The notes under the pieces are model-generated. The model had not been told where the DNA came from. It did no database searches and was given only the letters and a program-made list of their open reading frames with translations. DNA of 64,000 nucleotides, taken from Fistulifera solaris (Eukaryota > Bacillariophyta > Bacillariophyceae > Naviculales > Stauroneidaceae). This document shows, one piece after another, positions 20,060-31,062 of this stretch. The DNA is taken from the NCBI GenBank assembly GCA_030295235.1, contig AP026124.1, positions 1,054,001 through 1,118,000 on the forward strand. The letters are read 5' to 3'. How positions within the stretch are numbered: the stretch's first letter is position 1; the number at the start of each line of letters is the position of its first letter. The position numbers were made by a program, and so were the translations under genes.

Positions 20060-21052
20060 ATGAAACCAAGAAGAACGATCTTACTTTACTATACAGTCGC
20101 AGCGTACAGCGTCGAAAGCTTTTCAATCGCCATATTTCAGCAGAAACGTCAATATCGAGAAAGTGGTGTTTGTTTTTTGAACCGATTTCTTCTCAGCGCG
20201 GAAGAAGTCAGTCGAGACAAGGATGCTACATTACCTTATGCTATTCTTGGGAAGGATGACTATCGGACGATTCACGCGGCAAAAATCTTGAATCTTAGAA
20301 ATGGAGACTCCGTGCGCGCTGGTTTGGTCAGTTCTAACGATAACAATGGCTTTCTCACCGACCATGCCACTGTTCAATGGTTACCTGAAGGAAAGATAAA
20401 AAAGGCAGAAGTTTTAAACAATGGCGAGCCACCCGGATCGCTCCATATCACACTGCAATCACTCGAGTCGTCAACTCAGCGCTTTTCCCACTCCGTCAGT
20501 CTCATCTTGGCTTTGCCACGACCGTTACAACTAGGAAGGATGTTGCCCATGATATCCCAAATGGGAGTTGATCATCTGGTTCTTACAGAAGCACGAAAAG
20601 TGCCAAAAGACTATTTCGGATCTCATCTATTTCGAAAGCCAGAATTGTTGACAGAACGATTGATCGAGGGTCTCTGTCAATCGGGTGATACGAAGCTGCC
20701 CAAAGTTACAATTGTCAAAAGCCTTTCGCAGTTCTTGGACGGTAAAGTGGACGAACTGTTTCCTCTGCACAGTTATGCACGAGTAATTGCGCACCCACAG
20801 CGAGTCGTTGAAGATAGAGTGATCGAGTCTGTTCGAATGCGCTCGGTTTCCTTTCCCACGGATTCACCGAGGAAAATTGTCATTGCAGTAGGACCCGAAG
20901 GAGGCTGGGAAGAGCCCAATGAAATTGATAGATTTGTCAATGAACATGACTTTCATCAAATTACAATGGGTACACGAGTGCTTCGAAGTGATTGTGCGGT
21001 TGTGAGTCTTTTGGGTTTGGCGCACGACATTTGCGATGACTACTCTGAATGA
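20060..21052 (+). CDS. RSME: RsmE-type 16S rRNA (m3U1498) methyltransferase, probably plastid
   Basis: The protein has 330 residues from the ATG at 20060. It is a SPOUT-class methyltransferase with a PUA-like N-terminal domain (DDYRTIHAAKILNLRNGD). The methylase knot is LALPRPLQLGRMLPMISQMG, VLTEARKVPKDYFGSH, IVIAVGPEGGWEEPNEID and ITMGTRVLRSDCAVVSLLGL, which are the RsmE signatures. The N-terminus is hydrophobic (RTILLYYTVAAYSVESFSIA) and includes S-F in a bipartite plastid-leader-like setting, so plastid rRNA is the likely substrate; mitochondria are not excluded. It lies just downstream of the minisatellite. Confidence 0.88.
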   Translation: MKPRRTILLYYTVAAYSVESFSIAIFQQKRQYRESGVCFLNRFLLSAEEVSRDKDATLPYAILGKDDYRTIHAAKILNLRNGDSVRAGLVSSNDNNGFLTDHATVQWLPEGKIKKAEVLNNGEPPGSLHITLQSLESSTQRFSHSVSLILALPRPLQLGRMLPMISQMGVDHLVLTEARKVPKDYFGSHLFRKPELLTERLIEGLCQSGDTKLPKVTIVKSLSQFLDGKVDELFPLHSYARVIAHPQRVVEDRVIESVRMRSVSFPTDSPRKIVIAVGPEGGWEEPNEIDRFVNEHDFHQITMGTRVLRSDCAVVSLLGLAHDICDDYSE

Positions 21053-22141
21053 GCGTCTGTCGACAAAGTGATAAAGCTTCTAATGGTCGTGTTGGGACTG
21101 TTGTAAGATGAGACGTTTTACTAAGCCTAGTGCCGATGTCGCGAAGTTGTTTCAGAATCACCGTACGTCGAATTTTTAACGTTCTTGACTTGGTGCGGAA
21201 GGAAAACAACGATCGTAACGCCATAGTCGGCGCACATCATAAATTACAGATAGAGCATGCAATAATATGACATAAGGAGTATAGTTCTAAGACTTTAATG
21301 CGTATACGTTTCCTACTTGAACGACACGGCTTCGTGCTGTAGAGATCTCGAGCTAAAATCCAGCAGCGGGTGGTCTACACAATAACAAAAAAACTTGTCA
21401 GCCAAACGCTACCGACACTCCGTTCAATAACCTCAAGCAAACTAAACTACAATTGTCAGTTGCACTACAAAAAAAACCTTTCGAAGCATTATTAGTTCAC
21501 GCGAGGATGCTAGACGTCGAAAACCGGTCGATGTCTGTATTTACTACCTGGTATAGGCCCAAAGTGTTTTCTGTTTTTTGCCACGACTGCAATTCAGTCA
21601 CGAAGCAAAAATTTTTGAGCCAAACTGCCACCGAACCTTCGTTTCGAACTCCATCAAACGAAACTACAAATGTTAATTGCACTATGACTACCCTTCCGAA
21701 GCATTTGCAGTCCACGCCACGGTGCTAGTAGACGTCGAAAAACTTTGCGGATCGTTCTCTTCACTATTTACGATCGATCCGAAGTGTACTCTCAACTTTA
21801 CCACGACTGCATTTCAGTCATGAATATTTATTGCGGAGTTAGGTGCTCGCTATCGCTCCGATATGGCTGATTCATACTCCGTAATACCTAAATCAATAGA
21901 AGGACCTGACATCGTTTATGATACAGATTGCGCTTCTGCGGATCGTTCTCAAAGTGCATATTTATTCTTTTCCTATGATCTATCGTACGACGGCTGGGCG
22001 AAAGACTTTTATGCCTCTGCCTATTCTTATCCGCGATCGCGCAACAAGCAAAAAAAAATCTGCCCCAAAAACCCGCGCAACAAAGCGGAGCGGGAATAGC
22101 ACACAACTATTATTCGTTTGCTTAGTATAACCCAATATAAT
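21053..22141. other. 1.1-kb intergenic region with tandem repeat elements
   Basis: Repeat copies occupy 21397-21822. A 78-codon ATG frame at 21863-22099 has no recognisable content. No RNA gene was seen. Confidence 0.55.
21397..21822 (+). repeat. Head-to-tail pair of 220-bp repeat elements
   Basis: Copy A is about 21397-21602 and copy B about 21603-21822. Both contain, in order, GCCAAAC, ACCGA, AAACTACAA, TTGCACTA, TTCGAAGCATT (or TTCCGAAGCATT), TGCTAG, GACGTCGAAAA and CACGACTG-CAATT/CATTT-CAGTCA. The hairpin motifs at 21582-21602 and 21802-21822 are exactly 220 bases apart. Identity is roughly two thirds by eye, so the duplication is not recent. Confidence 0.8.
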
Positions 22142-23604
22142 ATGTCGATGATCCTTTATCCCAAAAATAGCACAGCTTCATTCTTAGAGTTGATTCCTCG
22201 CTCGCAACTTGAGCCGCATCAGATTGCAACGATATCGGGAGGCGAAGAACTGGCGACGTACAAATTGTTGAAAGCACCAAAGACGCTCGAAGAGTTGAAG
22301 CCGTACAAAAACAGCGCCATTTGGATGGACAATGCGACATTGGTTGAAATTTTTGAGCCTGATGAAGCAAACTCCACCGTAACCAAGTATCAAAAGTGGT
22401 TTCAACTTCAATCTAACATCACCCTCTATATTTGGGGCGATTCGGACGATGCGATTGTGGACACGGCTATATTTTTTGGTAGTTTACGCACTCCCGAGGA
22501 AGACGGAGTCATGAGGCTTGAAATTGAGTATAGCGACGAAATAAACTTTGACGCCGACCGCTCCGAGCGGCTTGCTGCCTTGTTTGGACCGGCACCGGCA
22601 AACGAGTTGGTTTTTCATTCAATAGCGAACAAATTTCTTTCAGCTGTTCTAGCAACACGACCGTTTCCAATCAATTTAAGGTTGGAGCACTGGATTGATG
22701 ACGAAACATTCGTAGAGCAACTGGTGACCAGTACAACCTGCTTTGGATCTCTCTTCTTCTCGCTATTTTTTCTTTGAGATGGATCATGGGCGCCTGACAA
22801 GGACCTCGAGATATATGGATTACCACATGATCTTCTTTTCAACTTCCTGTCTGCACCAGTGCAATACATTCATTGTGAACTTATGGAACATGCTGGACGT
22901 ATTTTTTGTCGAATGATTGTCCAGACATCGCCTCCAGAACCATGGACATCTACTCAAATTGTTATTTTTATCCAGAACCTTTCATGCTGCAAGCTTTTGA
23001 TTTAGTGGCTCAGTCAGATCAGGTGGAGAAACTGACGCTGTCAATGGTTGTTTACGGCCTGGAGGTTTCCGCTCGCGGCGAAGAGGCGTTGATTCACGCA
23101 GTCCGTGAGATGAACAATCTGAAATACTTGGAATTCTTGGCTCATGAGAAACAATGGGGCAGTCGCTTACAAGAACTTCTTCAAACTTTGGAAAGCCACA
23201 AGGGACTCAAAGAGTTCGCGATTCGAGAATACCCCAAAAGATTCGACCCCGAGTTCAAGTGGCTTAAACAGTTGATAACACGAAACCGATACTTAAGTGT
23301 CACCATTGAGTCAGGCTGGCGGGACAGCGAAACCAAGAAAATCAACGATACCTGTAGGATGAATCGCTTTTTCCGTGGATCAAAGAGTCTCCAAAACGTG
23401 GCGGCAGCTGATCGAGCACCTCTCGTGTTTGCCGCTTTGACTCGAGACGTTTGCGATTTTCAGCGCACCGTGCTGTTGCTGTCGGATCATGTTGATTTGT
23501 TCTGCCAAATCCTGCACGAGAACTTACCCTCCTTTACATGGAGGATGCGGTTGCAGCGCCTGCGAAAATTGAGCTGCCAGACTTGCATGCTAGAGAAAGA
23601 CTGA
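22142..23604 (+). pseudogene. Broken gene of unknown function (possibly F-box/LRR-like)
   Basis: Two long frames, 22142-22777 (MSMILYPKNSTASFLELIPR) and about 22906-23604 (YSNCYFYPEPFMLQAFDLVA ... LVFAALTRDVCDFQRTVLLL), appear to belong together. Between them the first frame meets a TGA at 22775 and stays open afterwards (DKDLEIYGLPHDLLFNFLSA). The frame then slips by one base at the T6 run 22892-22897. The middle part has a regular hydrophobic pattern (VEKLTLSMVVYG, LKYLEFLAHEK, LKEFAIREYPKRF) that could be degenerate leucine-rich repeats. I do not recognise the family. The in-frame stop makes a decayed copy more likely here than in the other frame-shifted genes, but an intron spanning the stop is not excluded. 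Confidence 0.45.
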
Positions 23605-23854
23605 CTGATGTGTGATGTGCAACGCATTCCGTGGTCATTTTGGGAAGTCCTATAGTGTTCGACCTATGAATTAATCTATTCCCCATCAAGATAATTTTCC
23701 ATAACTTCTGTGTGTGTTGTACGTACATGCAGCTACCAACTTTCATGTGCCGGGTTAAAATGCTCTGAACGAACTCTGGATCGTAGTCCGCAATAATTCC
23801 GATCCTAAATCCAGCAGGATAAAGATCCCTTATTGCTTGACGTCTATTTGTTAT

Positions 23855-24580
23855 TTATATTTCCTCCAACAACTCTTCAATAGCGGATTCAAGACTTAAC
23901 GGGTTTTGTTGTTTAGGATACAAGTCAATCGCCATTCCTTCACGATCCACCAGGTATTTGAAGAAGTTATGCTCAATTTGATCTTCTGGCAACTGCTTTT
24001 GTAAAGCTTTGAAAACAGGATTCAGTTTCAAAGACGAAGAGGCAAATACAGGAAAATTGATATCAGGAAACGTCGTTTTCAAGAAATGGTCAATTTCATC
24101 GTTCGTTTCGAGTTCCTGATGATAGTCATTGCTGGGAAACGCCAAAACAGAAAACCCCGATTTGCCGTACTTCGCTTGCAAAACAATTAATTGTTCAAAT
24201 GTGACTGTTGTTTTGCCGCATTTGCAAGCCGTATTCACCACCAACGTGATGTTTCCGGCATACTGGCGCAAGGAAACCAAGTGACCTTGATTGTCTTCAA
24301 CCTCTAAGTTATAAATCGAATCAGGTGGCAGCGAGTCTGCTTGAACTCGTCTAGCTTCTAGGCCAGGCTCGTGAAACCCAGCACCTTGACGGTAGCGCAG
24401 CCTGGGGAAGGTATCGACGGAAGATACGGAAGCAGCCGTTAGAGTGACAGCAATGGCTCCTATACTGAGCAAGAACGTTAGAATCAGCCTCTTGTTTCTC
24501 GTTGCCCTTTCTCTTAGCAATTTCTCTCCTTTCTCGCCGTCGTTTGCGCTTGACGAAATGGTGGGGAACCACATCAGCAT
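23855..24580 (-). CDS. Membrane-anchored glutathione peroxidase-like protein
   Basis: The protein has 241 residues from the ATG at 24580. A TM segment (LILTFLLSIGAIAVTLTAAS, about residues 32-51) precedes a thioredoxin-fold GPX domain. The peroxidatic site is VVNTACKCGKT, with Cys in place of Sec. The other usual sites are changed: the FPCNQFG block is FPSNDYHQE (resolving Cys to Ser, catalytic Gln to Asp) and WNFTKFL is HNFFKYLVDREG (catalytic Trp to His). The fold is clear, but peroxidase activity may be weak or altered. The N-terminal anchor suggests an ER or other membrane location. It is flanked by intergenic DNA of 250 and 680 bases. Confidence 0.82.
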   Translation of the reverse strand: MLMWFPTISSSANDGEKGEKLLRERATRNKRLILTFLLSIGAIAVTLTAASVSSVDTFPRLRYRQGAGFHEPGLEARRVQADSLPPDSIYNLEVEDNQGHLVSLRQYAGNITLVVNTACKCGKTTVTFEQLIVLQAKYGKSGFSVLAFPSNDYHQELETNDEIDHFLKTTFPDINFPVFASSSLKLNPVFKALQKQLPEDQIEHNFFKYLVDREGMAIDLYPKQQNPLSLESAIEELLEEI

Positions 24581-25260
24581 GATATCAAAATGATTGCCGC
24601 ACAAGAAATTCTGCAGGTTACCGAATAAAGTCGAAGCTTTGTCCTCTCCTCTTCATCGGATTTTCTGCTCTTTGTCACTGTATACGCTGATAAGCCGCAC
24701 GGACAAGCAATGAAACAAAAGTACGAGAGCGTATCAAAATCAGTCTATCGTTGCACCAGTTACTAAAGAAATAATTGCTGTTTTTCATCGTCAAACTGAA
24801 GCGAAATAAAACGCTCGCAGTAAGCTTTAAGGCACGGAAAGCACGTGAGTCCCGAACACCGATAAAGGTGCTTGTGCCTATTAAGTCACGAATAAGTCAT
24901 TACCGCTCCGATGATACCGGTTTAATGTGAGGGAGCACTACCAGGTATTCATTCTTTCCTAACGAATCTAAGGACGTCTAAAAATGTAACACGAACCATC
25001 TCTACTAGTTGACGATTTCAAGCGCAAGAAGGGCAACGAAGGGTGCGATGGACGTACTAGTGACAATCGAAATTGCGTGAAAGATCGCCTCTAAATAATT
25101 GCTGTTCAAAGATGGCAAGGTTAAATGTTTGTTTCAAAGAAAGCTTGTCAATTGATTTTAAATAAGAGCATTTGGCAGACAAATGTAATCCACTGAGAGA
25201 AGTGCATGAACTAGATCAGGCGCAAACCGAGCTCCGACCTACAGCCAAAGCTTCGGACCA
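24581..25260. other. Intergenic region
   Basis: It contains the palindrome TACCAGGTA at 24939-24947 and TACCGG half sites. A short open stretch at about 25170-25255 (EHLADKCNPLREVHELDQAQ) may belong to the next gene in another frame. No other feature was seen. Confidence 0.4.
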
Positions 25261-26632
25261 ATGAATAACATTGTGATCAAAGGAAAAGCTAGCATTAGTG
25301 GCGAAGATAAGGCAGCGTTCGAAAGTCTTGCTGTCGTAGATATCGCCCTGGCAAGAGCGTATGCATTACTCGGGGACTTTGATAGTACGTGGACCGCATG
25401 TCAACGGGTGTTTAGCGCTTGTAAGCTTTCACGTTCCTTGCTCGAGGATAAATGAATGATACTGAATCAGAATCTCCTGTTTCCAAAAGACAGTTGAAGA
25501 AGCAGCAAGCTGTCGGAGGTAAGCGTGCTTGGAGAAAGGTATCGGACAAAGGCGCTTCTCAACGAAAATCGTCCAACAATACGTATCGCAATCATAGACT
25601 TACTGAGGATGGAGAACGAGGCCAAAAGAGTTGGTTAGACTTCGAAAACAGAAAGACAAGGGTGATCTATTGGAGCAAGTTCGTTGTGGACTCTTGAAGA
25701 GACTGTTTTACTTTGGTGGAGGAACGACAGATTTGCTTAAAGCTTCCCAAGCTTCCGGTGCAAGTGTTGCATATGACTTTTTGTCTCCAATCTGGTATTC
25801 TTTTGGATCGGCGGAAGTGATGCAATCAACTCCTCAGACTAAATATTCATCGGACACCAAGCCTATCGGTTCTGGCAGTGGCGAAAATATGGCTAGTGCT
25901 GTCGGTTCTCCAGGCACGATGGTTCTGAATCAAGTCATTGACAACCCGACGTCGAGATAGGGGCTAGATTTGGTGATTGGATTGTAAGGCAGACCAGCGC
26001 GCATCAAGATCGGAATCATATTGCCGTTGAATTGCGAGCTAATCGTGTTGCTCAAATTTTTGCGAAGGGGATGCTGGGTTTGAATATGTCTTCCAGTAAG
26101 AGACTTTGCGTTGTAGGATCAGATGCTGGAAGTTTTCTAGACTTTCGTCTTCCTCAAGGAAGATCAATCTCCACATTTTTCGCCAATCATCCCTTACCAC
26201 CGACTCAAATGTTTGGTGAGAACCAGAGCGAACTTGGCGCTATAGTAGATGGTGGATCTGAATCAGCTCACATGTTGAACTCCGCTACCATGATATCGAT
26301 GGCAAAATGTCTCAAGGCCAATGGAAGAATTGTTATCGTGACCGATAATCGTTGGTACGCACGGTTGCTATCGATGACAGCACTACGGGCACTATTAGTG
26401 CTAGGAAAAGGAAGGCGTGCGCCACAAGTCAGAATCTAGCAAGGGCACCTCTGTCTTGGGTCGTAACCCCAGCGCATCATTTAGCGAGCTACAAATATTG
26501 CAACAGCCAGAAGAGTCGAAGATACAACGTCGTATAGAATTTGTGCTAACTGTCGCTCCGCTTTGTCATTGTCGCACATTGTCGTTGTTCATCACCATCG
26601 TTTCCACATCCAAATCCGTTTCATTTTCATGA
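25261..26632 (+). CDS. TrmB-like tRNA (guanine-N7) methyltransferase with TPR-like N-terminus (frame disrupted)
   Basis: The pieces read in order as one protein. They are: a TPR-like helix pair (IALARAYALLGDFDSTWTAC); a basic linker (SKRQLKKQQAVGGKRAW); DLLEQVRCGLLKRLFYFGGG; the SAM site VEIGARFGDWIVRQ; AVELRANRVAQIFAKGML; FFANHPLPP (compare FPDPWPK of TrmB); and GRIVIVTDNRWYARLL. The frame changes after LLEDK (A3 at 25450), somewhere at 25535-25640, at CCC 25945 and near 26410. Single-base changes fix most of these. At 25517 a good GTAAGC donor suggests that part of the linker may instead be an intron. The true C-terminus is uncertain beyond 26440. TrmB makes m7G46 in tRNA; the N-terminal extension is not part of the usual family. 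Confidence 0.55.
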
Positions 26633-26701
26633 ATAAAACCAGACTACACTTTGAAATTATAGTAAATTTTACTATTGACCTAAGTGAAGACGACCTTTCT
26701 T

Positions 26702-26722
26702 CACGACTGGATTTGAGTCATG
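26702..26722 (+). repeat. Hairpin motif of the 220-bp repeat family
   Basis: The sequence is CACGACTG-GATTT-GAGTCATG, preceded by GACGACCTTTCTT (compare GGCGACGTTTCTT before the copy at 35075) and followed by CCAATGCCGCTACCTT (compare CCAAACTGCCACCGAACCTT in the copy at 21603). It lies between two convergent genes. Confidence 0.6.
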
Positions 26723-26956
26723 AACCGTCGTTGTGCTCCAATGCCGCTACCTTAGAAAGAATTGTGGATTGTGAAGCAAAGAGCCAAGGGAATTCTGGAC
26801 AACTAACAAGATGAAAAGCAAATGCTTGCACCAACGGCATTTCATCACGCTTTTTCATCGAGGAAGACGAGGACCCCTCAACTAAGGTGTCATGATGTGT
26901 TCACGCGTCCAATACTCACCGTCCCTTATTCGGTAGATGTGTCATACTCGGTTACA

Positions 26957-29900
26957 TTAATTGGGTGGCCAATTCCAAACACTCTTATTGGTTCTTGTAT
27001 CGAAAAAGTACCACCGTTTCTGGCTCTTCGACCACGAACACATCCACCCAGCCGGTAAGTCAACATCAGGTTTTTTGTCTGGGTTCAAAAGATTCAATGC
27101 AATAGATGGTGGTACGGGTGGTTTGTTTGCCATTTGCAGCTGCTGTCCTTGCGAAGAGACCGATGCATCTGACTCCGTGCGTTTCATCTTAGTTGATTGT
27201 AAAGATAAGTTTTGCATAGTAGATCCTATCAAAGAGTTGGACTCTTCGCGTTCAATGAGTTTCCTTTCTATCGGCACCTTGGCATGCCCTGGCCCGCTAC
27301 ACTCTGCTTGTTGGGTTACTCTAACTTGAGTACCTTCTTTCTGAACAGTACATTTCTCATTTCGAATAGTGTTAGCTTGAAGTTGTGTTGGAGGCCCTGG
27401 TGGCGGAGGTGCTTTGAACGAAGTCCGTTTTGGTGCAACTCCGGGCGGTTTTGGCGGCGGTGGACGTGGAGGAGGCTGCGGGGCTTTCTTTGTACTCATG
27501 CCACTGTGAACTGGCGGATGTCTAGGAAGCGGGGAACTTGGACTCGCAGGAAGTTTCGGGTTGCCGCTGACAGTAATGGTAGGCGCAATAGGTGGGGGGA
27601 TTGAGGGAGCTTTCGTTTGTGGCGATGGTGATGTCTCGAGCGGTATTACGGCGAGCGTATTGCTTTCTACTCTTCTATATTGTGTCTCCAATCGAGCAAC
27701 TTTCACGCTAGGCGACGGATCTGGATCGTCGGGTTCATCACGTTTGGGAGAGCGTGACGGTGACTTGCGAACAAAAACCGCCTCACCTTCCTCGACCGAA
27801 TCGAATGAATCACGAGGAGGCGACCCACAAGACGAGCGAGAGCTCCCAACTAGTGATCCGATCCCTCCTTGCTGCATGGATGGAGCCTGCGCGAAAAACT
27901 TCTCAGGGACCAACGAATCCGCACGTTTCTCTTTGTATGGATTTCCAAAGTTGACCATAAGCTTTGATCTAATTCGTGCCTGCACGGAATCCGCAAACTC
28001 TCCCGTCTTTGTATCGAAGAACGCGACAGGCAGAGCATCGTCATCCACGGACCATACTGGAGACCCATCGACGGCTGTCGTAGCTGCAACACCCGCTGCA
28101 TCGTTGGATCCATATCCTACGACGGGAGACCGGGAAAAGACCAGACGTTCTCTGTAGTCTCCCATTTTTGTGGTACTTGTCCTGTTCAGGGTGGAGGCGC
28201 CAACCTTTCCTATAGTAAGAACACATTCTTGGGTTTCACCAACCGAACTTCCGTAGCGCTGACAATTACTCCCTCCGTTGCTCACGCCTTCTACGTGTAA
28301 GCCTTGCGTCAAAAGATTAGGACCCCCGAACAGCCACCGCCTTCGTGATTCATAGTATGCCAACAAACATGATTGTGGAAGGTCGCCCAGAATTTCAACA
28401 ACGGATTTTGGAGATCTTGATTCGTCTTCCCCAATTGCTGACGTGGCATCAAGCTTTGTCTCTTGACCTTTTCCTTCGTCTAGCTGACGACAAGTCCCAA
28501 CCTGCCACGGTGGAGGCATAGTTCTTAGCGCTGCTAGATAGCTATCCACGCTACCTCTGGCATCGAATTGACCATAACGTGGGTTACTGAATCTAACTGA
28601 ATTTTGCTCCATAGCGACGTTCCTTTGCCTTAATGAGGCCTCTTGTCTTTCTTGTCTCTCGATCATATCCCTCGATCCTTGCTCTCCATTTCGAATTTTC
28701 TGCATGCAAGATTTTGAAAAACACTGCATAGCCACAGTCTCCATAGTGTCGGCTGGTAAGAGTGAATGAGCTACGGATGGTAAAACATGTCGCAAGCTTC
28801 TCTTTAAAGAATAAGAATAATAGGGAGGAAGCCGAAATTGATAAGCACGGAACTCGTTTTTCCATTGTTCATCCAGCACTACAAGAGCTTTCGCTGCTAT
28901 TTGCTTGTGTATCAAGCTTTGCTCTATGTCTCCTCTTTTCAGGAGCGCCACTTCTGCTTTCTTCAAAGCTTTGTGCTCGTTCTCGGCTGCACGTAGCAGC
29001 AAAGGTAACAACACGTGCGGTTCCGGTGGAAGAAGAGTCAAAGTCGCCAATCTTCCAGGTCCTGCCTGCGAAGCAACGGTAGAGCTCTGCAATGGGATAT
29101 ATAGAATGCCGATATTCAGAGCTGAATCCGCATCGTCAGATAAGGAAGGTCTACCTGCACCGCGACAGAAGACGGGAAAATACTCTAATTTACCGCTCAC
29201 TGAAACTTGTACGGGCGTACCTCCCTCTTGACCCAACCATTCGCATACGTAGACATCTCTGTGAAGAAAACGAGCTGGCTGGCCGACTAATTTGCGACTA
29301 CTTGCGGTGAGTTGATCGAGGCGATGTAACATCTTGATAATAGTGGCTGGTTCAAACGACTTTGATCCAAGGTTCGAAGGGACTTTACTGAAATATAACA
29401 ATGGCTGGGCCATCCTCGGAGGTAAAGTATCATATTTCTTATTAGGAAAGAAAGCTTCCGGGATATACCAAAGCGGAGGTCCAATGCATTGCGAAGAGTC
29501 AGCTGTGTTGATCTGCACTGGCTGCATCGTCGCGTGTGATCCTATATAGAGCATCATCGCTCTTAGCTTTAGTGCCGCACCAGATCCTTCTTCTACTTCA
29601 AAAGACTGGAATGTACATACAGGGCCTCCGTTGACAAAGCAGGAGCCAGACGCCGTCTGAATTGTATTCGAAGCCTGGATATTCGGCTGTTGGATTCGCA
29701 GAAACAGTGGATCAGGAATCGGAAGTTCTCGCGGAAGGGCGGGACGTATGCATCTCACCAGAGCCTCCGTGATGCCTTGCAAATTTGCAGAGCTTCGCAC
29801 CGTCCAGTGTGATCCTCCGGTAACTTCACAAAGCGCTCTTAGTTGTGGGTGCAAGTACTGACTGCTCGTCACACCTTCGCGACCTCCAACACCAAGGCAA

Positions 29901-30678
29901 AATATCCGCTGGTCCCATCGGAACGGTTCTGTGTAAAACTCCCGAAGAGGCTGAGATCCGAATTGTAGCTGAAGTGTTCCACCGCCTAACTTCTGCGGCT
30001 GACGCAAACAGGCTCCGTCAGTCACTAGTATCAAGCACGCTGGCTGCAAAGCCGCCGCCGCGGGTGCTCCGTTCGCCGTGGATATCGCAACATTTGGTAA
30101 TCTTCCCATTCCAAAATTCTCTGTCAATCTATTGTGAAGGCGATAGCGAGACAAAAGCTGTAATCCTGATGATAGCGCGGCGTTCAACCCGACTGCCCCA
30201 CCGCCATCCTCAGGGAAAGGAGAGTTACCATCCCAATCCGCAGCCACCAAACGCTTCAGCTCCCTTTGAAAGCTTTCCATGAGCTCGTGGCTTTGTATAC
30301 CCGATCCGTCTATAGTAGAATTCTGTTCAGTCTGACTTGTATTTGTGCTATCAGCTAGATATCGTGGTCCAAATCCCACAAGTAGGCGTCCGGCAGCCCC
30401 ACAGGTACTCGTGTCGGGATACTGCTGACTGGTCGTCAGAAGGAGGAAGGCATCGCCACCATTTAAATTACCTTTTGCCCTAAGTTAACAATCGACTTTT
30501 GCAAAGCAGGGTTGGCATCTTGCATTAAGAGACGTGTATGTTCGCTGTGGCGCTTTCGAAGTTGACGACTCAGATCTTCGACGACCATTTTCGCGACATC
30601 TAAACGAGACATTCCCGAATCACCCACCGCGGGCCGCGCCATTGTAGGAGAAGTATCAATAACAAAGACGAATATCAT
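26957..30678 (-). CDS. INTS6: Integrator complex subunit 6 (INTS6) with C-terminal WW domain
   Basis: About 1,240 residues form a single exon. The N-terminal vWA domain begins MIFVFVIDTSPTMARP (MIDAS D-T-S-x-T). INTS6 landmarks follow: EPFRWDQRIFCLGVGG, ALCEVTGGSHWTVRS, LWYIPEAFFPNKKYDTLPPR, LPPYYSYSLKRSLRHVLP, FDTKTGEFADSVQARIRSKL and FGNPYKEKRAD. A long Pro/Ser-rich linker leads to a C-terminal WW domain (LPAGWMCSWSKSQKRWYFF ... SVWNWPPN). Integrator cleaves snRNA 3' ends and attenuates transcription. The frame slips at the A4 run (minus strand, 30476-30473) after NLGQK. One added A gives GNLNGGDAFLLLTTSQQYP and 1,241 exact codons. A WW domain is not part of the animal protein, so the C-terminus is unusual. 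Confidence 0.85.
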
Positions 30679-31062
30679 GTTATCATGTTTGCATTTCTAC
30701 AAGCAAGTCAAGTCAATGCTTTTTTCCCATTCATCCGCATCGCTTCTTTCGCAACAGCGATGATTTCGTAGCAGCTCAAGGAATCACGAATCATCATCAT
30801 CACGACCGCCTACGGTACCGGTACCGGTACCAGTACACTCTACTAAGCAGTAAAAAAGGGGGTCTGCCTTTCATCCGTCAAGTCTCCATCGCTCCGCTCG
30901 TCGAAAATAAATTTCCCCCGTTCATTTTCGATTTTCTTTTCTGCCTTGTATCTTCTCAAAAAGTTATTTTCTATAAATCCTTTTACTTATTGAAATAACC
31001 AGCAATACACCAGCTAATCAGATAGTAACACAAAGAGATAATCCCCTAGGGCCCAAGGGATC
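30679..31062. other. Divergent promoter region INTS6/TRM61
   Basis: A run of overlapping GGTACC units (about 30811-30833, ACGGTACCGGTACCGGTACC) stands out as a short tandem palindrome. No gene was seen. Confidence 0.45.

Noticed and set aside
21863-22099. 78-codon plus ORF MADSYSVIPKS
   Set aside because: It has an ATG, but composition and lack of similarity do not support a gene.
27561-28157. 198-codon plus-strand ORF inside INTS6
   Set aside because: It is antisense to conserved INTS6 sequence with low-complexity content; a shadow frame.
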